Source: Oscillospiraceae bacterium
GTDB taxonomy: Bacteria > Bacillota > Clostridia > Oscillospirales > Ruminococcaceae
Length of the DNA: 32,900 bases
Direction: 5' to 3'
Assembly (NCBI GenBank): GCA_017436765.1
Contig: JAFSCM010000012.1
Location: forward strand, 1 to 32,900
Below, piece by piece: positions 24,296 through 32,900 of this stretch. Position 1 is the first letter of the stretch. Every line of letters starts with the position of its first letter. The notes under the pieces are model-generated. The model was not told the origin of the DNA, did not search any database, and saw only the letters and a program-made list of their open reading frames with translations. The position numbers were made by a program, and so were the translations under genes.

Positions 24296-24988
24296 ATGAA
24301 AAGAAAATTCGTATCACTTTTAGCTGCAGTTATGGCACTTTGCCTGATTTTTACAGGCTGCGGTGAAAAGACGGTAAAACTTTCCAAGGTGGAAAGTGAC
24401 GAAATGCAGTTTGCTGCACCTGCAAAGGGTGACACGGTTGCAACCATAAAAACAAGTGAAGGGGACATAAAGGTTGTCCTCTACCCAAGGTATGCCCCTC
24501 TTTCGGTGGAAAATTTTGTAACACACGCACAGAACGGATACTATGACGGCATGACAGTTCACCGCGTGGTGGAAGATTTTATAATACAGACAGGTGACCC
24601 CCGCGGCGACGGCGGCAACAGTATATGGGAGCTTCCCTTCAGCGATGAATTCAGCGATAAACTGCACCACTACACAGGTGCGCTTTCAATGGCAAACAGC
24701 GGCAGCGACACAAACCGCAGTCAGTTCTTTATAGTTACAAGCCAGCCTAAGGGCATAACAGATGAGGTTGTTGCACTGATGGAAGAAGCAGGCTGGAGAG
24801 AGGGAATAATAGAAACCTACAAGCAGTCGGGCGGTGCACCCAACCTTGACTACCGCTACACCGTTTTCGGTCAGGTGTATGAAGGCCTGGAGGTTGCCTT
24901 TGCAATAAACGGCGTAAAAACCGACGAAGATGACAGACCGAAAGAGGATATTGTTATCGAGACAATAGAAATAGAAGTTATAGAATAA
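24296..24988 (+). CDS. Cyclophilin-type peptidyl-prolyl isomerase lipoprotein
   Basis: The product is 230 residues from the ATG at 24296; a GTG two codons earlier is also possible, and GAGGTGG lies very close. Residues 1-21 form a lipoprotein signal, with Cys22 of the lipobox (IFTGC) to be lipidated. The cyclophilin domain has HRVVEDFIIQTGDPRGDGG, which holds the catalytic Arg, and SQFFIVTS. It would help fold secreted proteins at the outer face of the membrane. An insert around residues 150-190 (EEAGWREGIIETYKQSGG) is longer than in minimal cyclophilins. Confidence 0.92.
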   Translation: MKRKFVSLLAAVMALCLIFTGCGEKTVKLSKVESDEMQFAAPAKGDTVATIKTSEGDIKVVLYPRYAPLSVENFVTHAQNGYYDGMTVHRVVEDFIIQTGDPRGDGGNSIWELPFSDEFSDKLHHYTGALSMANSGSDTNRSQFFIVTSQPKGITDEVVALMEEAGWREGIIETYKQSGGAPNLDYRYTVFGQVYEGLEVAFAINGVKTDEDDRPKEDIVIETIEIEVIE

Positions 24989-24996
24989 CATTACGG

Positions 24997-25022
24997 AATG
25001 CGGCAGGAAACTGTCGCATTTT
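24997..25022 (+). terminator. Weak hairpin after the cyclophilin gene
   Basis: AATGCGGCAG (24997-25006) pairs with CTGTCGCATT (25011-25020) around a GAAA loop, with one G-T pair. Only four T follow, so it may leak into the cardiolipin synthase gene. Confidence 0.6.
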
Positions 25023-25068
25023 CCAATAAACTCACTTTACAATTTACCACAATCACAGAGGCGTTTAT

Positions 25069-26607
25069 ATGAGAAAGATACTTAAATTTGTATTTTCCAA
25101 AAAATTTATGGCAGTAGTGCTGGCATTGTTCCAGATGATACTGTTTGCTGTTCTTGTGACAAAACTGTATACTTTCGGTTCGGCAATCTACCTGTTTATG
25201 ACGGTGTTCAGCATTGCGGTAATGCTCTATCTTTTTGAAAAAGACAACCTCAACCCGTCCTATAAGCTGCTGTGGGTTGTTGTTATGGTTCTGCTGCCTG
25301 TAACAGGCGCGCTGTTCTACTTTCTGTGGGGCGATACAAAGCTCACAAAAAAGCAGCAGCTGAATATAAACAAAATCCGTGACAACGCCTGGAAATATCA
25401 CGACGAAAGACCGGATGTTCTGGAGGAACTGGCACAGAAGGACTTAGGTCTGGCAAAACAGGCAAGATTTCTGGATGAATACGCCAAGGCAACACCCTAT
25501 AAAAACACTTCTGCAAAGTATTATCCCATGGGGGAAGATTTCTTTGTGGATTATGTTGAAGACCTGAAAAAAGCCGAAAAGAATATATTTATGCACTACT
25601 TTATTGTGGACGAAGGCTATATGTGGGACACAATACTGGAGATACTTAAAGAAAAGGCGGCTAAAGGTGTTGATGTAAGGATAATTTATGACGATTTCGG
25701 CACACTGATTACACTGCCGTCAGGATATGACAGAACACTTCGCAGCTTTGGCATAAAGGTCGGGGTGTTCAACCCTGTAAAGTTCAGTATGCATATAGGC
25801 GACTATCTTATGCTCAACCACCGTGACCACCGCAAAATCACCGTTATCGACAACAACATCGGTTACGGCGGCGGTCTCAATATAGCGGATGAATATATCA
25901 ATGCAATCACCCGCTTCGGCGTGTGGAAGGACACAGCATTCCGCATAGAAGGCGAAGCGGTTTACGGCCTTACAAGCACATTTATCCGTGCGTGGCACCT
26001 TGTTGCGGGGGAAGCGCTGAACTATGCCAACTACAAGCCTTCCGTGAAAAAAGAGACGGACGGCATAATCCAGCCCTATTTTGACACTCCGCTGGATAAG
26101 CTGAATATATGCGAAAGTGCATATCTTGGCGTTATCAACAATGCCAAAAAATATGTTTACATCACAACACCGTATCTTGTTATCGACAACGAGATGATAA
26201 CAAGTCTCTGTCTTGCGGCACAGAGCGGCATAGATATAAAGATTATGGTGCCGGGCATACCTGACAAATGGTATGTATACTACATCACACAGAGCTACTA
26301 CAAGGTGCTGCTGGAGGCAGGTGTGGAAATATATGAATACACACCGGGATTCCTTCACGCAAAGATGTATGTTTCCGATGATGTGCAGGCAATTGTAGGC
26401 AGTGCCAATATGGACTTCCGAAGTATGTACCTGCATTACGAAAACTGCTGCAGTTTCTACGGCGGCAGCATGGTGCAGTCGGTAAGGGACGACTTCAATG
26501 AAACCCTGAAGGATTGTCACGAGGTAACACTTGAGGAGGTTAAAAAGACGCCTCTCTGGAAAAGGATATTCCAGATTATATTCCGTATCTGGAGTCCGAT
26601 GATGTAA
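25069..26607 (+). CDS. cls: Cardiolipin synthase (phospholipase D type)
   Basis: The product is 512 residues. Two membrane helices lie near the N-terminus (about 13-33 and 36-53), a third at about 66-86, then WGD-type phospholipase D nuclease N-terminal sequence. Two HKD motifs follow: HRKITVID at His254 and HAKMYVSD at His430, each with downstream GGLNI or GSANMD. It joins two phosphatidylglycerols to make cardiolipin in the membrane. The ribosome site (AGAGG) is weak. It stands between the cyclophilin and ridA genes with no clear operon link. Confidence 0.92.
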   Translation: MRKILKFVFSKKFMAVVLALFQMILFAVLVTKLYTFGSAIYLFMTVFSIAVMLYLFEKDNLNPSYKLLWVVVMVLLPVTGALFYFLWGDTKLTKKQQLNINKIRDNAWKYHDERPDVLEELAQKDLGLAKQARFLDEYAKATPYKNTSAKYYPMGEDFFVDYVEDLKKAEKNIFMHYFIVDEGYMWDTILEILKEKAAKGVDVRIIYDDFGTLITLPSGYDRTLRSFGIKVGVFNPVKFSMHIGDYLMLNHRDHRKITVIDNNIGYGGGLNIADEYINAITRFGVWKDTAFRIEGEAVYGLTSTFIRAWHLVAGEALNYANYKPSVKKETDGIIQPYFDTPLDKLNICESAYLGVINNAKKYVYITTPYLVIDNEMITSLCLAAQSGIDIKIMVPGIPDKWYVYYITQSYYKVLLEAGVEIYEYTPGFLHAKMYVSDDVQAIVGSANMDFRSMYLHYENCCSFYGGSMVQSVRDDFNETLKDCHEVTLEEVKKTPLWKRIFQIIFRIWSPMM

Positions 26608-26699
26608 TATGCACATTGGAGGCTGACAGATAAATAAAGCATAATGAACAGTTTTTTTATTAGAATTATGTACTATTTGTAAAACTGCGCTTTCAAATA

Positions 26700-26728
26700 T
26701 TGAATTGTTAAAAAAATAATGTTATTAT
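26700..26728 (+). promoter_or_regulatory. Promoter of the RidA gene
   Basis: TTGAAT (26700-26705) and TATTAT (26723-26728) are 17 bp apart. The start near 26735 gives a leader of about 65 nt before the ATG. Confidence 0.7.
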
Positions 26729-26801
26729 ATAAGTAACGTTAAAGTTGTCATTTCAAATGACAATAGAATGCGACTATAAATTACGAAAGAGGTATACACC
26801 A

Positions 26802-27179
26802 ATGAACAAAGTTATTCACACAGACAAAGCTCCAGCAGCAGTAGGTCCATACAGCCAGGCAATTCTCGCAGGCAACACACTCTATGTTTCCGGCCAGATT
26901 CCACTTAACCCAGAAACAGGTGCTATCGAAGCTACAGATATCACAGGTCAGGCACACCAGTCTTTGACAAACATCAAAAACATCCTTGAAGCAGCTGGCT
27001 TCTCTCTCAACGATGTTGTTAAAACAACATGCCTCCTTGCTGACGTTAACGACTTCGCAGCATTCAACGCTGTATACGCAGAATACTTCTCCGAAAACAA
27101 ACCAGCTCGTGCTTGCTTCGGCGGCAACGACATCCCAAAAGGTGCTCTTGTAGAAGTTGAAGTTATTGCTGTAAAATAA
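26802..27179 (+). CDS. ridA: RidA family enamine/imine deaminase
   Basis: The product is 125 residues from the ATG at 26802, behind AAAGAGG; the frame runs back to 26745 with no ribosome site. AAVGPYSQAI, YVSGQIPLNPETG and the Arg in PARACF with the Glu in VEVEVIAV are the RidA features; this Arg binds the substrate carboxylate. It hydrolyses reactive enamines from PLP enzymes. Codon use (many CCA, GCT, CTC) is closer to that of highly expressed genes such as dnaK than to its neighbours. Confidence 0.93.
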   Translation: MNKVIHTDKAPAAVGPYSQAILAGNTLYVSGQIPLNPETGAIEATDITGQAHQSLTNIKNILEAAGFSLNDVVKTTCLLADVNDFAAFNAVYAEYFSENKPARACFGGNDIPKGALVEVEVIAVK

Positions 27180-27200
27180 TTATAGCTTTAATTAAAGATA

Positions 27201-27228
27201 AAAGGCTGTCCCGCGGGACAGCCTTTTT
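27201..27228 (+). terminator. Terminator of ridA
   Basis: A perfect inverted repeat occupies 27201-27226 (arm AAAGGCTGTCCCG) and ends in five T. The minus side reads into AAAG with fewer T, so it acts mainly on the plus strand. Confidence 0.9.
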
Positions 27229-27270
27229 GTTTTGTGTGCAGGAGGGTGCCGTAAGCGAAAAGCTTTGTGC

Positions 27271-27307
27271 AAAAAAAATATCCGCAGGCTTTTACTGCCT
27301 GCGGATA
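27271..27307 (-). terminator. Terminator of the histidine phosphatase gene
   Basis: TATCCGCAGGC (27279-27289) pairs with GCCTGCGGATA (27297-27307). On the minus strand eight T follow (complement of 27271-27278). It lies 17 bp after the stop. Confidence 0.9.
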
Positions 27308-27323
27308 TGCAATGGTATGATTT

Positions 27324-27893
27324 TTATAATTTTTCAAACACTTCACAGCTTACAGCTTTACCCTCTTCAAAGGAAATTTTTACGATAAAAGGCATAACCT
27401 TCTTTATGCGCTGAAAATCATCGAAGTTCCATTTGCCGTTTGTGTAGTAGTGGATAATTGTGGAAAGTGCAGTGCCGTGGCTGCCTATGGCTATGTTTCT
27501 GCCCTCATATTCTGCAACAATGCGGTTTATTGCAGCAATATTTCTCTGCTGAACTTCGCCCAGGCATTCGCCGCCATCCAGTTTGTATGTAAAATCGCTC
27601 CACTGGTTTCTGGCATATTCATCAAAACAGTACAGCCATTCATCGCATACGGTGCGCTCACGCAGGTCATAGTATGTTCTGATTTCCTGCTGACCTATAG
27701 CATCTGCAATTGGGCGCACTGTGTCCACACTGCGTTTGTAAGGACTGGACAGAACAAGGTCAATGTTTTTGTCAGCCAGAAAATCTCTTGCTTTCATACG
27801 GTCACGCAGGCCGTTTTCGGTCAGCTCACGGCTCATATCATCGTGGTTGTTATAGTTTGGTTCGGCGTGGCGAACAAAATATAGATTAGTCAT
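27324..27893 (-). CDS. Histidine phosphatase (phosphoglycerate mutase-like)
   Basis: The product is 189 residues. FVRHAEP (6-12) carries the phospho-accepting His9; SSPYKRSVDT, an RERT stretch and GSHGTALS with the second His complete the active site. The family includes phosphoglycerate mutases and many small-molecule phosphatases, and the short form without mutase insertions suggests a phosphatase. It is downstream of lepA on the same strand but separated by two hairpins. Substrate unknown. Confidence 0.85.
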   Translation of the reverse strand: MTNLYFVRHAEPNYNNHDDMSRELTENGLRDRMKARDFLADKNIDLVLSSPYKRSVDTVRPIADAIGQQEIRTYYDLRERTVCDEWLYCFDEYARNQWSDFTYKLDGGECLGEVQQRNIAAINRIVAEYEGRNIAIGSHGTALSTIIHYYTNGKWNFDDFQRIKKVMPFIVKISFEEGKAVSCEVFEKL

Positions 27894-27917
27894 ATTATAT
27901 ACCTGTATAAAAAGTAG

Positions 27918-27986
27918 GGGACGATGCCCACATCGTCCCGTTTTTTCTCATAAATTGCAGGCGGATGTGGGCATCCGCCCCTGCAA
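27918..27986. repeat. Two hairpins with complementary loops between lepA and the phosphatase gene
   Basis: Hairpin 1 is GGGACGATG (27918-27926), loop CCCA, CATCGTCCC (27931-27939), with a T6 run after it on the plus strand. Hairpin 2 is TTGCAGGCGGATG (27955-27967), loop TGGG, CATCCGC with CTGCAA, with a 2-nt bulge, ending at 27986. Loop 1 and loop 2 are complementary, and GATGCCCACATC in the first is the exact reverse complement of GATGTGGGCATC in the second. On the minus strand they are the first things after the lepA stop, so they may end its transcript. Confidence 0.8.
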
Positions 27987-28003
27987 AATACTGTGAAATA
28001 ATA

Positions 28004-29803
28004 TTAATCCAGTTTGAGAACAGCTGTAAATGCTTCGCTCGGAACCTCAACAGTACCCAGCTGACGCATCTTCTTCTTGCCCTCTTTCTGTTTTTCAAGC
28101 AGTTTCTTTTTACGGGTAATATCGCCGCCGTAACATTTTGCAAGAACATCCTTGCGCATAGCTTTAACAGTTTCTCTTGCGATAACCTTGCCACCAATTG
28201 CTGCCTGGATAGGAATTTCAATCAGCTGGCGCGGAATATTCTCCTTCAGCTTTTCGGCAATCTTTCTGCCGCGTTCATAAGCCTTGTCGGCGTGAACAAT
28301 AAGGCTCAGTGCGTCAACAACCTCACCGTTGAGCATGATATCAAGACGCACCAGTTTGCTTGGGGCAAATGCCTTGAATTCGTATTCATAACTTGCATAG
28401 CCTTTGCTGCGGCTCTTGATAGAGTCAAAGAAGTCGTAAACAATTTCACCAAGCGGCAGTTCGTAGTGCAGGTCAACACGGTTTGCGTCCATATATTTCA
28501 TATCGATGAACACACCGCGGCGTTCCTGACAAAGTTCCATAAGGCTGCCCACATAATCCTTCGGAGAATAGATATGTGCGTTTACCACAGGTTCTTCGCT
28601 GCTTGCAATTTTAACAGGGTCAGGATAGTTTGTCGGGTTGTCAATCATCATCTCGCTGCCGTCTGTCATTGTCAGCTTGTACTCAACGCTCGGCGCAGTT
28701 GTTACGAGGTCAAGGTCAAACTCTCTTTCAAGGCGTTCAATGATGATTTCAAGGTGCAGCAGACCAAGGAAACCGCAGCGGAAACCAAAGCCCAGCGCAA
28801 CAGAGGTTTCAGGTTCAAAAACAAGGGAAGCATCGTTGAGCTGAAGTTTGTCAAGGGCATCTCTCAGGTCGCCGTATTTTGCGCCGTCTGCAGGATAGAT
28901 ACCGCAGTAAACCATCGGTGTAACCTTTTTATAGCCCGGCAGAGCTTCAGGGGCAGGCTGGGACACCTTTGTTACAGTGTCGCCAACACGGGTGTCACGC
29001 ACGGATTTGATGGAAGCTGTGATATAGCCAACTTCGCCTGCACGGAGGCTTTCTGTAGGTACAAGGCTTGTTGCACCCATCTTGCCAACTTCAACAACAT
29101 CAAATTCTGCGCCGGTCTGCATCATTCTGATGCGTTCACCTGCTTTGAGGGTGCCTTCCATAAGGCGAACATAAACGATAACGCCTTTGTAGCTGTCGTA
29201 ATAGCTGTCAAAGATAAGAGCCTGCAGAGGAGCGTCGTAGCTGCCCTTTGGCGCAGGAATATCTGTAACAACGCGCTCCAGAACTTCCTCGATATTGATG
29301 CCCATCTTTGCGCTTATCTGTGGTGCGTCAAGACATGGGATGCCGATAACATCCTCTACTTCGTGGGCAACGCGCATAGGGTCAGCGCTTGGCAGGTCAA
29401 TTTTGTTCAGAACAGGCAGCAGCTCAAGGCCGTGTTCAACCGCCATATAAGTGTTTGCCAGTGTCTGTGCCTCGATACCCTGGGAAGCATCCACAACCAG
29501 AATTGCGCCTTCGCAGGCAGCAAGGCTGCGGCTTACTTCGTAGCCAAAGTCAACATGGCCCGGGGTGTCGATAAGGTTGTATTCGTAGGTTTCGCCGTCA
29601 CTTGCCTTGTAGTTGAGTGTAACTGCGCGGGCCTTGATGGTGATACCTCTTTCTCTTTCGATATCCATATTGTCCAGCAGCTGTTCTTCCATCAGACGCT
29701 TTTCAACAGTACCTGTTTTTTCAAGCAGACGGTCAGCCAGTGTGGATTTGCCGTGGTCGATATGAGCAATTATAGAAAAATTGCGGATATTTTCCTGTTT
29801 CAA
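28004..29803 (-). CDS. lepA: Elongation factor 4 (LepA)
   Basis: The product is 599 residues, the usual length. The start is TTG at 29803 behind [15 protein letters not shown] (13-21) is the G1 loop, [12 protein letters not shown] the G3 loop and [10 protein letters not shown] the G4 loop. The C-terminal region has the LepA-specific domain (ending with [18 protein letters not shown]). It is a ribosome-bound GTPase that back-translocates stalled ribosomes. It diverges from hrcA across a 475-bp gap. Confidence 0.97.
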   Translation of the reverse strand: MKQENIRNFSIIAHIDHGKSTLADRLLEKTGTVEKRLMEEQLLDNMDIERERGITIKARAVTLNYKASDGETYEYNLIDTPGHVDFGYEVSRSLAACEGAILVVDASQGIEAQTLANTYMAVEHGLELLPVLNKIDLPSADPMRVAHEVEDVIGIPCLDAPQISAKMGINIEEVLERVVTDIPAPKGSYDAPLQALIFDSYYDSYKGVIVYVRLMEGTLKAGERIRMMQTGAEFDVVEVGKMGATSLVPTESLRAGEVGYITASIKSVRDTRVGDTVTKVSQPAPEALPGYKKVTPMVYCGIYPADGAKYGDLRDALDKLQLNDASLVFEPETSVALGFGFRCGFLGLLHLEIIIERLEREFDLDLVTTAPSVEYKLTMTDGSEMMIDNPTNYPDPVKIASSEEPVVNAHIYSPKDYVGSLMELCQERRGVFIDMKYMDANRVDLHYELPLGEIVYDFFDSIKSRSKGYASYEYEFKAFAPSKLVRLDIMLNGEVVDALSLIVHADKAYERGRKIAEKLKENIPRQLIEIPIQAAIGGKVIARETVKAMRKDVLAKCYGGDITRKKKLLEKQKEGKKKMRQLGTVEVPSEAFTAVLKLD

Positions 29804-30195
29804 AGGATTTCCTCCCGTATATAAATGTATATAAAATTAAATATATTACTAACTATATATATTAGCATAAAATGTGTGAAAAATAAAGATATTTTGAAAA
29901 AAGAAGTATCGGCGCTTGTTTCGGGGGGGGAAGCTGCGGTTTCGGTTTTCTGTTTTGTGCGTAAAAGTGAGGCGTAAAATTTTTAGCACTCACTGCATAA
30001 AATTGATTGCAGAGTGCTAATAATATATGTGTAAGTGTGTGAAAAGATGTGAAAAAGCAACAGTGCAAAACAGACTGCTGACAGCAGTAAATAAAGAATA
30101 TCGGTGCAAAATGTGTAAAAAACAGCTTTAAAACCCTTGAAAATGGCGGATTTTGTGTAAAAATATTAAGAAATTGTGAAAGTTGGCACAAACTA
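29804..30195. other. Gap between lepA and hrcA, mostly AT-rich
   Basis: No gene is supported. It must hold the lepA promoter (AT-rich, several possible boxes on the minus strand near 29820-29880) and a perfect pair of CIRCE half-sites with a long spacer at 29983-30020, described separately. Confidence 0.5.
29983..30020. promoter_or_regulatory. CIRCE-like inverted repeat with a 20-bp spacer
   Basis: TTAGCACTC (29983-29991) and GAGTGCTAA (30012-30020) are both perfect CIRCE half-sites. The usual HrcA operator has 9 bp between them; here it is 20 bp, 11 bp more, about one DNA turn. It lies 180 bp upstream of lepA and about 260 bp upstream of hrcA. Confidence 0.7.
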
Positions 30196-30254
30196 TTGAC
30201 ATTTTTGCAAAGTGGTGTAAAATGTAATTAGCAATCATGGATTGAGACTGCTAA
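30196..30254 (+). promoter_or_regulatory. hrcA promoter with CIRCE operator
   Basis: TTGACA (30196-30201) and TAAAAT (30218-30223) are 16 bp apart. Four bp later comes a CIRCE of normal spacing: TTAGCAATC (30228-30236), 9 bp, GACTGCTAA (30246-30254), one mismatch in each arm from consensus. HrcA bound here would block the start of the hrcA-grpE-dnaK transcript. Confidence 0.88.
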
Positions 30255-30278
30255 TCAAAAAAGAAAAGGGGTGACACA

Positions 30279-31307
30279 ATGGATATCTCAAAAAGACACG
30301 AGGCCATAATAAAGGCAATCGTTTCAATGTACATCAATGACAGAGAGCCTGTTGCGTCATCAGCTTTGCAGGATTATCTGGATATGGCGCTTTCCAGTGC
30401 CACACTCCGCAACGAGATGGCATACCTTACAAAACAGGGCTTTCTCAACCAGCCCCATGTTTCGGCAGGCAGGGTGCCTACCAACAAGGCTTACAGATAC
30501 TACATCGAAAATCTGGACCACACAGCAGCCCTTACCGAAAAGGACAAAAGATATATCAAGGAAAAGTTTGATATGCTGGACCACGACAGCCAGCGATTCC
30601 TTCAGGGTGCTGCGGAACTGTTCAGCGAGATGTTCGGGGTGACAACAATCATCGCACCGCCGCTGGATAAGGAACTGAAGTTTGTAAACTTCAATATCCT
30701 TAAAACAGGCAAATACGATGTGGTGCTTATCGGGGTTACAACCCTCGGTCAGGTGCACACCCGTGTTATCCGCCTTTCTGCAGAGCCGGCCAACGAAGAT
30801 ATAAATCAGCTTATTATGCTGCTCAATACAAGACTGGCTTTCCTTTCCTGGCAGGATGTGGACAAAAGATATTTTGAATATCTCACAAAAGAGCTTGCAA
30901 AGGAAAATGCAGTTTACAGCCAGATAATCAAAGGTGCACTGGCACTTATCAATCTGGCAAGCACACAGCAGATACATGTCCGCGGTGAACAGTACCTGCT
31001 CAAGACAGATGACTTTGACCACAATATTGCAGATGTGCTCAAGGTGCTGGCAAACAAGGAAATTTTAAAGAAAATCGTTACCCCTAAACTGGACGGCATC
31101 AGCGTGGTTTTCGGCGACGAGCTTCCTATAAAAAATATCGACAATGTATGTTTTATCTCTAAAAAATACTATGTCGGCAGCGCGGTAAGCGGCGCTTTCT
31201 GTGTGGTATGCCCCCGGACAGTGGATTACTCAAAGCTTTTTGCAAGCATGCAGTACTTCACACAGCTTATATCCCAGACAATAACAGGCGCTGAAAGGAA
31301 AAAATAG
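30279..31307 (+). CDS. hrcA: Heat-inducible transcription repressor HrcA
   Basis: The product is 342 residues, the usual length. The N-terminal winged helix-turn-helix includes LSSATLRNEMAYLTKQGFL and HVSAGRVPTNKAYRYYI, the family hallmarks. AAAGGGG precedes the ATG. It binds CIRCE and is kept active by GroEL, so misfolding stress relieves repression. It is the first gene in the order hrcA-grpE-dnaK typical of Firmicutes and so controls its own operon. Confidence 0.96.
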   Translation: MDISKRHEAIIKAIVSMYINDREPVASSALQDYLDMALSSATLRNEMAYLTKQGFLNQPHVSAGRVPTNKAYRYYIENLDHTAALTEKDKRYIKEKFDMLDHDSQRFLQGAAELFSEMFGVTTIIAPPLDKELKFVNFNILKTGKYDVVLIGVTTLGQVHTRVIRLSAEPANEDINQLIMLLNTRLAFLSWQDVDKRYFEYLTKELAKENAVYSQIIKGALALINLASTQQIHVRGEQYLLKTDDFDHNIADVLKVLANKEILKKIVTPKLDGISVVFGDELPIKNIDNVCFISKKYYVGSAVSGAFCVVCPRTVDYSKLFASMQYFTQLISQTITGAERKK

Positions 31308-31309
31308 CT

Positions 31310-31900
31310 ATGAACGATATGGAAAATATGCCACAGGAAGAGATGGAGATTGACACTCCGGGAACAGAGGCAGAACCTGTTGCAGAAGAAACGACAGACA
31401 AAAAGAAAAAGGACAAAAAAGTTGACATAAAGAAAACTCTGGAAAATCTTCTCAGCACAGAGAAAAAGCTGGAAGAAACACAGAAGGAGCTTGATTCCAC
31501 AAAGGATTCATTCCAGAGAACACTTGCAGAATATGACAACTACCGCAAGAGAACAGCAAAGGAAAAGACAGAAAACTTTACCCTTGGCAAAATTCAGGCG
31601 GTTACAGCACTGCTTCCTGTTCTTGATACTCTGGAATTTGCCCTCAATGCCCCATGTCAGGACGAAAGCTACAAAAAAGGCATTGAAATGGTAATGAGCC
31701 AGGCAATGAATGCTTTCAGCACAATGGGCGTTGAAAGAATCGAAGCAGCAGGCACAGAATTCAACCCTAACTTCCACGCAGCTGTAATGCAGGAAGCAAG
31801 CGAAGAGTTCGAAAGCGGTTTTGTTACAAAGGAACTGCAGAAGGGCTACAAAATGGGTGACAAGATTATCCGCCCGTCCACAGTAGTGGTTGCAGAGTAA
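31310..31900 (+). CDS. grpE: Nucleotide exchange factor GrpE
   Basis: The product is 196 residues. Acidic and Lys-rich residues 1-45 are disordered, followed by a long coiled coil (about 45-100) with LAEYDNYRKRTAKEK, and the C-terminal beta domain ending KMGDKIIRPSTVVVAE. It drives ADP release from DnaK. It starts two bases after the hrcA stop, so the two are coupled. Confidence 0.96.
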   Translation: MNDMENMPQEEMEIDTPGTEAEPVAEETTDKKKKDKKVDIKKTLENLLSTEKKLEETQKELDSTKDSFQRTLAEYDNYRKRTAKEKTENFTLGKIQAVTALLPVLDTLEFALNAPCQDESYKKGIEMVMSQAMNAFSTMGVERIEAAGTEFNPNFHAAVMQEASEEFESGFVTKELQKGYKMGDKIIRPSTVVVAE

Positions 31901-31906
31901 CAACCC

Positions 31907-32023
31907 CGCCGAATGTGCTTTGCACATTTAAAGCATACGCTTTCCTGCGGTTTGCACCGCAGCGGCGTGAACGTTGAAACGCAAGGGCAGTACGCAAAAG
32001 GACATAAATTCTACCGTTGCGTT
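31907..32023. repeat. Compact four-way-junction-like palindromes between grpE and dnaK
   Basis: CGCCG (31907-31911) pairs with CGGCG (31963-31967) and encloses three hairpins almost without free bases: AATGTGC/GCACATT (31912-31928), AAAGC/GCTTT (31930-31943) and CTGCGGT/ACCGCAG (31945-31962). A further AACGCAA (31978-31984) pairs with TTGCGTT (32017-32023). No T run follows, so it is not a clear terminator. The rest of the 214-bp gap holds only the dnaK ribosome site. Confidence 0.7.
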
Positions 32024-32042
32024 ATAACAAATAAGTTTATAA

Positions 32043-32900
<858 letters not shown>

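Noticed and set aside
27965..29824. 619-codon plus-strand frame opposite lepA
   Set aside because: Shadow of lepA; composition is Cys/His/Phe-rich with no recognisable domain.

Overview
The window is a bacterial chromosome segment of moderate GC, most likely from an anaerobic Firmicutes/Clostridia lineage of the gut Oscillospiraceae or Ruminococcaceae kind. The signs are a guanine riboswitch on the purine operon, HrcA/CIRCE control of the chaperone operon, a DUF1292 protein, a NdoA-type MazF, AGGAGG-type ribosome sites with some TTG/GTG starts, and a 6S RNA gene beside tcdA. I cannot name a species from the sequence.

Regions: (1) 1-1035 is the C-terminal part of a surface-type protein with a Hint (hedgehog/intein) domain, ending at a strong terminator. 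(2) 1041-2119 holds a divergent LytR-CpsA-Psr-like membrane protein on the minus strand and a tRNA-Thr(CGU). (3) 2120-2560 is non-coding, with a folded palindrome and a tandem array alternating 35 and 34 bp. (4) 2751-13942 is a purine operon behind a guanine riboswitch: purE, purF, purM, purN, an archaeal-type IMP cyclohydrolase (PurO-like), a stand-alone AICAR transformylase, purD and purL. The two last steps to IMP, normally one fused PurH, are on two genes here. (5) 14080-20656 is a glycan assembly locus: four glycosyltransferase genes on the plus strand converging on a minus-strand set (GT4, polyprenyl-phosphate-type GT2, DUF2304). (6) 20812-22534 has a phage-like sigma-region-4-type protein, divergent from a LexA-like S24 repressor, followed by a MazF toxin gene without a visible antitoxin. 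(7) 22695-24058 has tcdA, a 6S RNA and a DUF1292 protein. (8) 24296-27893 has a cyclophilin lipoprotein, cardiolipin synthase, RidA and a histidine phosphatase. (9) 28004-32900 has lepA on the minus strand, diverging from the heat-shock operon hrcA-grpE-dnaK (dnaK cut by the window end), with two CIRCE-type operators between them.

Most protein-coding content is conserved housekeeping. The less ordinary signals are regulatory or structural: a CIRCE inverted repeat whose spacer is 11 bp too long, hairpins with mutually complementary loops between lepA and the phosphatase gene, a compact four-way-junction sequence between grpE and dnaK, a palindrome-rich insert inside the purine operon, altered glutamine-site residues in PurF, and the 34/35-bp array. 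I did not find a clear wholly new multi-gene system.
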